Part shown: piece by piece, positions 55,848 to 64,000 of the stretch
Layout of the letters: each line of letters opens with the position of its first letter
How positions within the stretch are numbered: the stretch's first letter is position 1
NCBI GenBank assembly: GCA_949130495.1
Contig: OX422210.1
Location: 636,020,585 to 636,084,584, forward strand
DNA: 64,000 bases
Reading direction: 5' to 3'
Origin: Sambucus nigra
Lineage: Eukaryota > Streptophyta > Magnoliopsida > Dipsacales > Adoxaceae
The notes under the pieces: model-generated
The model's database searches: none
Seen by the model: the letters and a program-made list of their open reading frames with translations, nothing else
What the model was told of the DNA's origin: nothing
Position numbers and translations under genes: made by a program

Positions 55848-56580
55848 CTATAGCCTTAGATTCCTTGGGTGGGGTGGTGCTAGATCAATTACGCGACCAC
55901 TTCGCAGGGTCGTGACAACTTGACATTGCTCCTGCGAATCCGATGATGTAGAGCTAACTATAGTTTTCCCTTGAGGATGTCTTTGGCCTTGAGCTGGGAA
56001 TTTACCGTTTTCCTGGGTATTCAATGTTGATTGTAACCTAGAGAAGCTAGTATGTATTTCCGTGAACATTCGATCATACTTAACATTATTCTCCTTTTGA
56101 GATTGGATGAATTAATTCAAATTATTCTCAAGAGATCGCCTAAGTGGAGTAACATACGAACCAGGAGATGGTACTCGCATGGAGGTTTGCATCGGATGCA
56201 TTTACTGAAATTGAGGAGTGGGTGGAGGCAAAGCAACATGTGAAGTAGTATTAATCCCACTTTGTGGTTGTCCATAGTTGAAACCAGGATGATTCCTCCA
56301 AGATTAATTGTATGCATTCCCCTGATGTACATTAAAATTTCCTCGAAACCCTCCTATATCTTCTACTTTCTCAATGTACATAGCCTTGTAGGCAGGTATT
56401 GTAGGACATCCTTTGGTAGAATGGCTAGCAGCATAAATGGCACACACCTTCTCCTTTCCAGCTTGGATGGGTCCGACAGCTTCTATCAATCGAACCTCAA
56501 GTATGTCTCTAAAACTCTTTTACAATCTAACAAAGTGTCTTTGTCCAAGTGATAAATACCGAACGCGACAGGCGAATTAG
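55848..56580 (-). pseudogene. Element D gag C-terminal part, copy 2
   Basis: 56489-56304 and 56069-55848 match copy 1 at 45764-45543 and 45308-45080, including the zinc-knuckle remnant and Leu-Arg-Ser-Gly-Arg-Val-Ile-Asp. The rest of gag is absent: after a CACTTGTC word (about 56583-56590) the sequence jumps to the primer-binding site. Copy 1 has about 960 bp more between the same points (45834-46795). Confidence 0.75.
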
Positions 56581-56592
56581 ACACTTGTCGAT

Positions 56593-56609
56593 CCCCGGCA
56601 ACGGCGCCA
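56593..56609 (-). other. Primer-binding site after LTR3
   Basis: The minus strand reads TGGCGCCGTTGCCGGGG, the form common in Athila elements, six bases inside the 5' LTR. Confidence 0.88.
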
Positions 56610-56615
56610 AAAACT

Positions 56616-58246
56616 TGACGCGACCACAAATATGTCTAAAGTGCGTGCTTCATAGGCTCAAGTGCAAGCCTGTTGCGTTTGTAATAATCCGATAATTCGG
56701 GATCGTATCCACAGGGAACAGAAATTGGTAATTCTGAATAACTTAGGAAAAGTTTATTTAACCTTCAGATGATTCCTAAAAAGAAAAGAAAAGATAATGA
56801 TTGATGGTTTGAAATTTCCAAATGATGATGAAATAAAAATTTAGAATGAACTACTTGCGCAAAAACAACTAAGAATTGTAAAGAGAATAGATATGAGTAT
56901 GAGAGGAAATAGGTTAGGATACAATCCCCCAATCCATAGTAATTTACCGTATATAATACTAGAATTGTAAATTAAAATCTTAATTAAATTCAGTCTTTAG
57001 AGATCCTAAGCATTACATATATGAGGGAACTAGCCCGCATCATATGAAATGAAAGGTAAATATAAAGCGGTGTAGAACAATCACAATTGAATAGTATTCT
57101 TAAACATCCCAAGTACCTCGAGCAAGAGGGATTAAAAGAACTACTATGTTCGTATAATTTCCCTACACGATTATGTCAATTTTTAATTTAAACTCTATTT
57201 TCTATATGGGTAATTTACCTAGGGATGGGTTCATGCATCCCAACCCTTGAAAAGTTAGCTAGACATGGTTTTGTTAAATGAAAATAGAATTATAACTATG
57301 CATGGAATCTTATATCTAAGAAACATAGCTTCAAAAGAGAATTGCAAAAACAATTGAGAATCGAATTGAAATAAAATAGAGAAACAAATAAGAGAATTGA
57401 AATTGATACTTGGATTGAAGATTGAAATTTGTAACCAAAACATGGAAAGAGAATTGAACTTGAATCTCCTTTTCCCTCGAACTTACAAAGTAGGGTTTCT
57501 AAATCCTAAGAAAAATATGAAATTGTCTTGTCTGCCAAAAATCCCCCTATTCCCCTAGGTCTTGGCCTTTTATAACATCTAAAACATCGTTTTTATAGTT
57601 AATAAAAAATGAATTATACAAGAAATTCCAAGAGTTAAAACTCTTCAGCTCCCATAATAAATGCCAGAAATTCGAACAATCGGACCGATCCGAATCCCAT
57701 CGGATCGGTTTGTTTCTCCTTAGCCGGATCCATTTTTTTTATCTCTTATCGGACCGTTTGATATCAGATCGGTTTATTTTTCATCGATTTTGTATCTATC
57801 TGGGGGATACTGGAATAGAGACATTTCAGATCGGTCCGACCTCAACCGGATCGGTCCGATATTCTTTAATTTTTGACTTTTTCCTCCAACTTTGACTTGC
57901 CATATATTTTGATCTAGAGTTTCGATTTGACTGTCGTTTCTTCCTATGCTCTTGTAGTTAGATTGTATTCAACTTTCATTTAGGCTTCAATTTCGAACTC
58001 CGGGTGTAGAGTTACGCTCTTGCACTTCGACTTGTCTTCCTTTCTTCTCTTCCTTTCTTCCGGTTTCTCTCTTTCTTTTCTTGCACTAAATATCTGTAAA
58101 AATAGTAAAAAATACATGAAACTTGGGGCACTTGTTAGAAGAAGTCATTAGAAATGATATGGTATAAAAGCAAATCAAGTACGTTGTTCGAGATATTAAA
58201 ATTATTAAATTAAGGGGCTAAATTCATAAGAATTTATGCTTAGTCA
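56616..58246 (-). repeat. LTR3 (5' LTR) of element D
   Basis: It is 1631 bp, starting TGACGCGACC and ending GCTTAGTCA, and is followed by CCTAC (58247-58251). It differs from LTR1 and LTR2 by scattered changes and a short tandem duplication near 58035-58055 (TTCCTTTCTTC words). Its TATA box is at about 57564-57576. Confidence 0.9.
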
Positions 58247-58251
58247 CCTAC

Positions 58252-60150
58252 ATATAGAGGCAAGTATTTATCTTGCTAGTCTTTAGCATATATAATATCC
58301 ATGTTAGTGTAGGATGATTATTATCATGAATATATAAAAATTGGTGTAAATTTGAAGGATTAAAATCATGTTCTTGGGTAGGAATCATGTTAGATCTACT
58401 CCCTTATGCATGTAGAAAGAATATGATGAATTAGTATGATAAACATGTGAAGAAATCTAGGTCCATGTTGATGTTATTGAATTAAAATGATAATATATGG
58501 TTTGGGGGGGGGGGGGGGGGGGGGGCTTACTGTTGAATTAATTCGATTTAAATGTGTTATTTAATGATTTGATGATTCAATCACGTTAGGAATCGTTTAT
58601 ATATGTTAGTATGATGTTTAGTATGTTTAGTTGGGAGTCTAGGATTGTGTAACGGAGGTTTGGAATGATAAAAATTATAGAACCCATAATCGTTAAAATG
58701 GTAAAAACGAGACCTGTTACAGGCGAATCGATTCGGCTCCTTGGCCGAATCGATTCGGTTTCCCATATTTTGACTATTTTTACCTTTTTGTCTAGAACCA
58801 TGGGAAACAATTGGGTTAATTTTTGGAAGGAATTTTTAAACGTAATTAGAGATGATTTAATTACCAGTAGGCCAATGTTGTAATTGAGGCTTAGTCACAC
58901 GAGGGGATTTAGGGCTAAAGTTAATTAGGTTGAATTGGGTAATAAAACCTAATTCATAGAATGATAGTGTGTCACGGGAAATCAAGGGAACGTATGACCT
59001 ATACCAGTAGGGTACGAGTGAGGTATATATTGAATGACTTAATTGGCAATTTGTAATCCGTCGATTATTGGGAAACCGTCGGGGTTAGACGATGAGAAAT
59101 ATTATGGTAAAGGAATGATACGTAGAATATTCGTGAATTATCATACTACGCACGGGATATCTATTACAGGTTAAGTGAATACCTATACTGAATCTATATG
59201 TATATATATAGGTGGTGTGAATACCTATTGTTTGATTTGTTATGTGTAAACATACCTAGACTACTTGATATCACGGGCCGCGTAGTGGACAATCTTATCC
59301 TATTGATCCCATTAGGGGGGATCTTGACTTGTATCCCGAAATATAGAACCTATGTACTTGTTATCTGAGTGTATGATAGTTTTAACAGTCAATTGGGCAT
59401 GTTTGGTGTGTGTGTGAGCCATAGACTTGAAACTATGTTCGCCTCCAATATATGTGATTTGATTTATGGTTCGAGGGTGATATCTGAACCGATGTCCTTA
59501 TTTAGTAATGATGTACAAAGACTGATAGCCGAGTATGCCAGCATCGTAGGTCTCCGCCTAGGGATGTTGTATACATATATATTACAAAAGTGATATATAT
59601 ATATATATATATATTCACGTGTGATTGATTCTATATGAGTGTAATAGTAGATAAGATAGATAGTGTTATTTGAATTACTCTAAAAATGTGAGAACTTAAT
59701 CGTTAACTGGTGAATCTTAATAAACGGAATGAATTGGTAATTTAATATTGTACTATATGGGCAAGACGGGTGGGCCTAATAAATTATTAGGAGGAATGAA
59801 ATTAAAGTCAACCTAGTTAGGTGGGTTGGCATAACTAGGTGTGTTAAAAGAGTATGTTAGGGCGCACAATAGATGAGAGGTGAGGATCTCAAGTGAGAGC
59901 AAGCTGAGCTAACATCTATATAATATGTACTATTTAATGCATTTTAAATACTTCCTAAAATATTTTCAAACTGTTTTACTTGGGCTCTGACCCGTTTCAA
60001 ATCAATTTTTGTAAAAATATTTTAGGTGTCCAGACACATAGACGTGAGCCTTAGAAGTTCCTTCACTTGTCGTGCTGCAGCTGCTATGGAAGTTACAGGA
60101 CCTTGGTATTAGACGCCTCCACATCTTTCACTTCCTATTTTGCATTTTTC
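58252..60150 (+). repeat. Element E: Tekay-like LTR, right part, right end truncated
   Basis: It continues E after element D. Toward its right end (about 59930-60120) the layout follows the end of the B LTR read on the minus strand: a stretch of AAATATTTT words, AGGTGTCCAG (AGGTGGCCAG in B), and GTGCTGCAGCTG...CCACA. The last ~350 bp of the B-type LTR, including the GGGTGTCACA end, are missing. Sequence of element C follows from about 60180. The missing end and the missing ~0.9 kb of the C antisense ORF suggest one deletion across the junction. A run of 22 G occurs at 58504-58525. Confidence 0.6.
58504..58525 (+). repeat. Homopolymer run of 22 G
   Basis: An uninterrupted G run follows TTT and precedes CTTAC. 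The length may be affected by sequencing error, as such runs are hard to read. Confidence 0.85.
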
Positions 60151-60179
60151 CATTTCATAGTCTATGACATATGTTTATT

Positions 60180-60604
60180 GCGTGTCTTACCTTTTAGGTT
60201 GTGCCAGGCCTGGAGAAATTGCACCAGGTTCTAGGGCCATCCACCCATTTAGAATTTTTAGCCGACCAAGGTTAGGTTCACTTAGTGCCTAGGGATCCCC
60301 CATAGGTTTTTTGCTTGTCTAGGCAATTTATGAGGTTTTCGTTTATTTTACGACAAAGATAGTTAAACCTTAAGTTTTAAATGTAATCAAACTAAGGTGA
60401 TATTTGTTAATGTTCGACCACTAACAAAAGTGTAAGCCTGCCATTTTGGAATAATATTGAATAACCAGATGAACCACTTGGCTTGTATTTTATCAGATTT
60501 TAAAAACTCGAGCAAATTGTGAGCAACACAAGTTTTGAAATTAAAATTTATGAAAAATAACGAAGCTAGAAATAACTCAACACGAGCAAATTTAAAAGTA
60601 AAAC
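60180..60604. other. Spacer of element C between the antisense ORF and pol
   Basis: The word TACCTTTTAGGT near 60188 matches 24756 in element A, placing this piece right before the pol end. No protein is seen. Confidence 0.5.
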
Positions 60605-62400
60605 TTTTTTGAATTGGTTGCACTCCATGCCCTTGGTATCTCTTTGACCTCCATTATTTCCAAATGGTAGGATCCTTGCAAATCATCTCTAATGACCTTG
60701 AATGGTCCTTCCCAATTTGGTCCCAACTTGCCATTTGATTTTTTTAAACATATTCGGAACCTTTCGGAGAACGTAGTCTTTGACCTAGAATTTTCTTGGA
60801 TTCATGCCTTTGTTATACTTCCTAGCTAGCTTTTGTTTGTAGGAGGCTAGCATTATCATAACCTGTTCCCTTCATTCATCAACTAGGTCAAGATCAGTCC
60901 TTATGACTTCCTGATTCAAACCCTTCTCACTAATGGTGGTTTTCATAGTTAGCAGACCAGCTTCTAAAGGAAAAATAGCTTCTATCCCATAGGTTAAAGC
61001 GAAGGGTGTTTCCCCAATAGGTCTTCTGGACGTTATACGATATGCGCATAGGACGTGAGGAAACTCATCCTCTTAAGCATTTTTGCCTTCTACAATATCT
61101 TCTAAGGGTGGAAGCGGTACGGGTTTTTACCGTACCGTACCGTTTTGGTCCGAAAAAATAGTTTTGGTTTCATATATTAAAATACCAAAAATCGATCTTA
61201 CCGAAATCGAAATTATCGTAAAAAAGTTGGTTGGTTTTGGTTTTAATATTTAAAAAAATTGATTTACCAAAATTACCGTACCAAATTTACCAAAACCAAA
61301 AAAAAGCGTACCAAAATTATCGTACTGTACCGATTTATCGAAACCAGAAAAAATCATACCGAAATTACTGTACCGTACCGAATTTACCAAAATTACCGTA
61401 TTGAATTTATCGAAACTAGAAAAAAGTTGGTTTTGGTTTTAATATTTAGAAAAGTTGGTTGGTTTTGTTTTGGTTTTTTTGGGGCTTTTAGTGCTGTTTA
61501 CCGAAACTAGAAAAAATCGAAACCAGAAAAAACCAGAATTTACCGAAACCAGAAAAAATTGAAATTTATCGAAAAAATTGAAATATCGGTCGATTTGGTT
61601 TTGGTATTGATTTTGGTGTACCGGGTGGTAAACTGGTACAGTTTGGTCTTACCATCTAGAGTTTGATTTTAGTATTGGTATCTATTATTTACCCACCAAA
61701 CTGTACCGCTTACACCCATAATCTTCTTCATGACGTTGAGCATTGTTTTGTTAGAAACCTCATCTTTCTAATTGCTCTGAGGGTAAGCCATATAGTTGAA
61801 GTGATGCTTGATGATATGGTTATCGCAGAAGCTTTAGAACGACCCACTTTCAAATTGCGTGCCATTATTCGTGATAATTTTCGTAGATGCACCAAAATAC
61901 ATCACAATGTTTCTTCAGATGAAACTAACCATGGTAGTGTCCCTAATGTTTGCTAATGGTTCTACTATAATCAACTTTGTAAAGTAGTATATGTCGATCA
62001 AGAGGTATTTTCAATTCTTTGGTGTTATTGGGAGTAGACCTACGATATCCAAACCCCATTGGGAGAACGGCCACGGGCTATATAATGACTTTAAGTTATT
62101 GGCCGGTTGATGGAGCATATGAGATAACTTTTGGCACTTTCACACTTCTTGAAGTACGAGGGCATTTTTTTTGCATATACGGCCACCAGAACCCTTATTT
62201 GATTGCTTGAAAATCTAAACATCTCCCTCCACCATGACTCCCATATATTCCATTGTAAAGTTCGTACAAAACTTGGGAGACATCACTTAGATGCACACGT
62301 TGGAGGTAGAGACCGGTGAAAAATCTTTTGTGAGTTTTTCTTAAGGCGCTTGATAAAACCGTGTAGATTTCACCCTGACTTGGTAAGCTTACTTCTTATC
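60605..62400 (-). pseudogene. Element C integrase, interrupted by a MITE
   Basis: The minus strand reads the C-terminal module with Asn-Trp-Glu-Gly-Pro-Phe-Lys-Val-Ile (about 60725-60695) and a Glu-Ile-Pro-Arg-Ala-Trp end, as in element A. Further right, 61728-62130 aligns with the A integrase core and 62130-62400 with its zinc-binding region and linker. Frames are broken at many places. A hAT-like MITE (61104-61719) separates the two halves. This copy is more decayed than that of A. Confidence 0.62.
61104..61719. mobile_element. hAT-like MITE with repetitive interior, 616 bp
   Basis: The ends are AAGGGTGGAAGCGGTAC and, on the right, the nearly exact reverse complement GTACCGCTTACACCCAT. Flanking 8-mers are TATCTTCT (61096-61103) and AATCTTCT (61720-61727), one mismatch, in accord with a hAT-type 8-bp duplication. 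Without the insert the integrase sequence of element C is continuous with that of element A. The interior consists largely of recurring words such as TACCGAAACCAGAAAAA and CCAAAATTACCGTACC in both orientations. Confidence 0.78.
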
Positions 62401-62459
62401 AGATGACGTGATGTTATTTTACAAATAAGTTATTATTGAGTCTATCTAGATGGGACTTA

Positions 62460-63420
62460 TTTACATGGTAAAAACCTCCTTGGTGACCACGGACTTTGTG
62501 ATACTTGGCTTGGTGATAAATTATACTTCAATTAATTTTCTCAGATCCGAGTTTACTTCTAACCCCATTATTTCTAATGCATCATCATGGCTATTATGCC
62601 CCTTAAGGAACCGTTGAATGTAGACTTCCTCAAATTTGGCCATCAATTCATGGGCGACCTACAGGTATGCCGCCATTTATTCATCCCTGGCATCGAAATC
62701 TCCTGTTACTTGATTATATACCAATTTTGAGTCATAATATATATTAAGATGGGTTTCCCCTATTGAGTGAGATTTACGTAGTTCGAGGATGAGGGCCTCG
62801 TACTCAGCCTTATTGTTGGAAGCTTCAAAGCAAAGTCTGATCCTTTTCTTGATCATGGCATTCTCTTAGTAAATAAGCACATCTCCTACTCCTGCGCCAT
62901 TGGATTTGGATGCTCCATCCACACAAAATGTCCACTTTTTGGAATGGTCGATCTCTCAACTTCTTAACTGATTGACTATATCTTGGTTGGTTGGATCTTC
63001 TTCCTTTGTGAATTCAACAATGAAGTCTGCCAACACTTGACCCTTAATTGTCATTCTTAGTAGATTGTGTATATAAAATCTCCCAAGTTCAAACGACCAT
63101 TTTAACATCTGTCCATATAGCTCGACCTTCCGAAGAACGTCACTGAGGAGAAAGAAAGTGATGACTGTGATTGAGTGGGATTTAAAATACTGCATCAACT
63201 TGCGTGATGCGACGACCAAAGAGTAAGATAATTTTTTAAGTGGGAGGTAGCGTTGCTCAGCATCCATAATAATTTTATTGACGGAGTATATGGGGGATTG
63301 GCATCCCTCTTTCTTGCACATCAAGGCTGAACTGACTTCACGGCTAAAAATCGTAAGATAAAGATAAAGAGGGTCCTTTGAATCTATAATAGACAACAAG
63401 GGAGGTTTGCTCAGGCCGGA
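62460..63420 (-). pseudogene. Element C RNase H domains
   Basis: A 147-codon frame (63399-62956) matches the A RNase H region: Tyr-Leu-Tyr-Leu, Asp-Ala-Glu-Gln-Arg-Tyr-Leu-Pro-Leu, Ala-Ser-Arg-Lys-Leu and Gly-Gln-Val-Leu-Ala-Asp-Phe. To its left, with stops, is the second RNase H, with Val-Asp-Gly-Ala-Ser near 62915 and Asn-Lys-Ala-Glu-Tyr-Glu-Ala-Leu near 62800. The two-domain order is that of Tat elements. Confidence 0.72.
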
Positions 63421-63800
63421 TTTGATTTCTGTAAGGGCCTTTGAGCATTCCTCGTTCTAGACGAGACCTTTTTCCTCATTTAATAACTGAAAAGATGGTT
63501 GGCATTATGCGAAAGATTTTAATATAAGATGGTTAAGGGTTTCCAACATTCCGAATAATTTTTGGATCTCGCACAACGCCTTCGGAGGTTGAACATTGTT
63601 AACCGCCACTATCTAGTCGGGGTCGAACTAAATACCCCTTTTGTTGACTAAGTACGCTAGGAACTTTATAGACTGAACCCTAATGGAGCACTTGGCCATG
63701 TTGAGCTTCATTTGGTAGTGCCTGAAGATCTTAAATGTATTCGTTAAGTCCTTTAGATAGCTGTCTTTGAGCTTGCTCTTGACGAGCATCTCGTCAATGT
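63421..63800 (-). pseudogene. Element C reverse transcriptase, C-terminal part, cut by element F
   Basis: The reading enters at the catalytic motif: Ile-Asp-Glu-Met-Leu-Val-Lys-Ser at about 63798-63775, where A has Ile-Asp-Asp-Met-Leu-Val-Lys-Ser. The second Asp is thus Glu. Met-Lys-Leu-Asn-Met-Ala-Lys-Cys and Lys-Phe-Leu-Ala-Tyr-Leu-Val follow to 63628, then drifted sequence. The remainder of the domain is beyond element F. Confidence 0.72.
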
Positions 63801-64000
63801 TATAACACCCCATCATTTTAAACCGTTAATAATTTAATTTATTTCGGAATTCGAAAAAATAAAAATTTGTGGATTAATTTTTTTTAGCAATTTAGATTGT
63901 TGGGATTTTAATAGGATTTTAAAAAATTGAAATCAGGAGAGAAATCGGGTTTTTATTTGGATATATAAGTTTTTAGGGTATCTGGTGCACCTGACTAGAC
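63801..64000 (+). repeat. Element F: Tekay-like LTR, left end only
   Basis: It starts TATAACACCCCATCATTTTA, close to the TGTAATACCCCATAATTTTA start of E, and has similar TTAATAATTTAATT words and a TTTTTATTTGGAT stretch further in. It begins exactly where the C reading frame stops. The remainder is outside the window, so it is unknown whether it is a solo LTR or part of a full element. Confidence 0.6.

Larger units (their letters stand above)
33881..58246 (-). mobile_element. Element D: Athila-type Ty3/gypsy with three LTRs and two internal regions
   Basis: LTR1 (33881-37649, with insert G), LTR2 (46822-48437) and LTR3 (56616-58246) alternate with two closely similar internal regions (37650-46821 and 48438-56615). 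The whole is flanked once by CCTAC (33876-33880 and 58247-58251); no duplication surrounds the middle LTR. Each internal region reads on the minus strand gag, protease, reverse transcriptase, RNase H, integrase and an env-like ORF. A TGGCGCCGTTGCCGGGG primer-binding site (Athila type) follows LTR3 and a mutated form follows LTR2. Unequal recombination between two copies at the same site explains this structure. Both copies share an integrase stop, and each has its own further damage. Confidence 0.9.
10653..64000 (-). mobile_element. Element C: old Tat-type Ty3/gypsy retrotransposon, host of the whole nest, right end outside the window
   Basis: C is pieced together from segments that resume exactly after each inserted element. 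They are the 3' LTR 10653-11095, the first part of the antisense ORF 11294-11774, the second part 31205-33231, and pol from about 60180 to 63800 on the minus strand. The protein segments are homologous throughout to element A, including the order of integrase, two RNase H domains and reverse transcriptase. The 5' LTR, gag and protease must lie beyond 64000. Insertions into C are A, E (with D and G inside), a MITE and F. Many stops and frameshifts mark it as the oldest element here. Confidence 0.75.

Noticed and set aside
1..64000. Search for tRNA, rRNA, CRISPR arrays or host genes
   Set aside because: No cloverleaf with A and B box spacing, no rRNA words, no regularly spaced repeats with unique spacers, and no conserved host protein were recognised by eye.

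Overview
The window looks like an intergenic block of a flowering-plant nuclear genome. It is almost entirely transposable elements: Ty3/gypsy LTR retrotransposons of the Tat, Athila and Tekay (chromovirus) types, small hAT-like and Tourist-like MITEs, and a decayed pararetrovirus-like insert. I found no convincing host gene, tRNA, rRNA or CRISPR array. Every recognisable reading frame is a broken retroelement gene, so nothing here appears able to make a complete working element.

Layout. Positions 1-2830 hold a minus-strand remnant of a Caulimoviridae-like coat protein and protease. Positions 3909-6267 hold a complete non-autonomous LTR element with a gag-like frame but no pol, flanked by the perfect 5-bp duplication GCACC. 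Positions 7490-8073 hold a hAT-like MITE with 8-bp duplication GTCTCTCT, and 8656-9060 a Tourist-like MITE. From 10653 to the right edge the window is one nest.

The nest. Element C is an old Tat-type gypsy on the minus strand (3' LTR 10653-11095). It is split by element A, a second Tat-type gypsy (11775-31204, duplication GTTAC). A is split by element B, a Tekay chromovirus (15019-23564, duplication TAATG). C is also split by E, a Tekay-like LTR (33232-33880 continuing at 58252 to about 60150). E is split by D, an Athila-type element (33881-58246, duplication CCTAC) with three LTRs and two internal regions. LTR1 of D contains G, a 2149-bp LTR-like insert (34182-36330, duplication GTTAG) carrying an 18-bp minisatellite. 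A hAT-like MITE (61104-61719) sits in the integrase region of C, and another Tekay-like LTR (F, from 63801) interrupts the C reverse transcriptase. Order of insertion follows from the nesting: C, then E, then D, then G; and C, then A, then B.

How the parts relate. In each gypsy element the minus strand reads gag, protease, reverse transcriptase, RNase H, integrase from right to left. A and C also carry a plus-strand gene between pol and the 3' LTR, the antisense extra ORF known from Tat elements. In A it is cut by B, and in C it is cut by A and again by E. Athila D carries a same-strand env-like ORF after pol. Boundaries stated as exact come from matched target-site duplications and LTR ends read directly in the sequence; family names rest on protein motifs recognised by eye, without database search.
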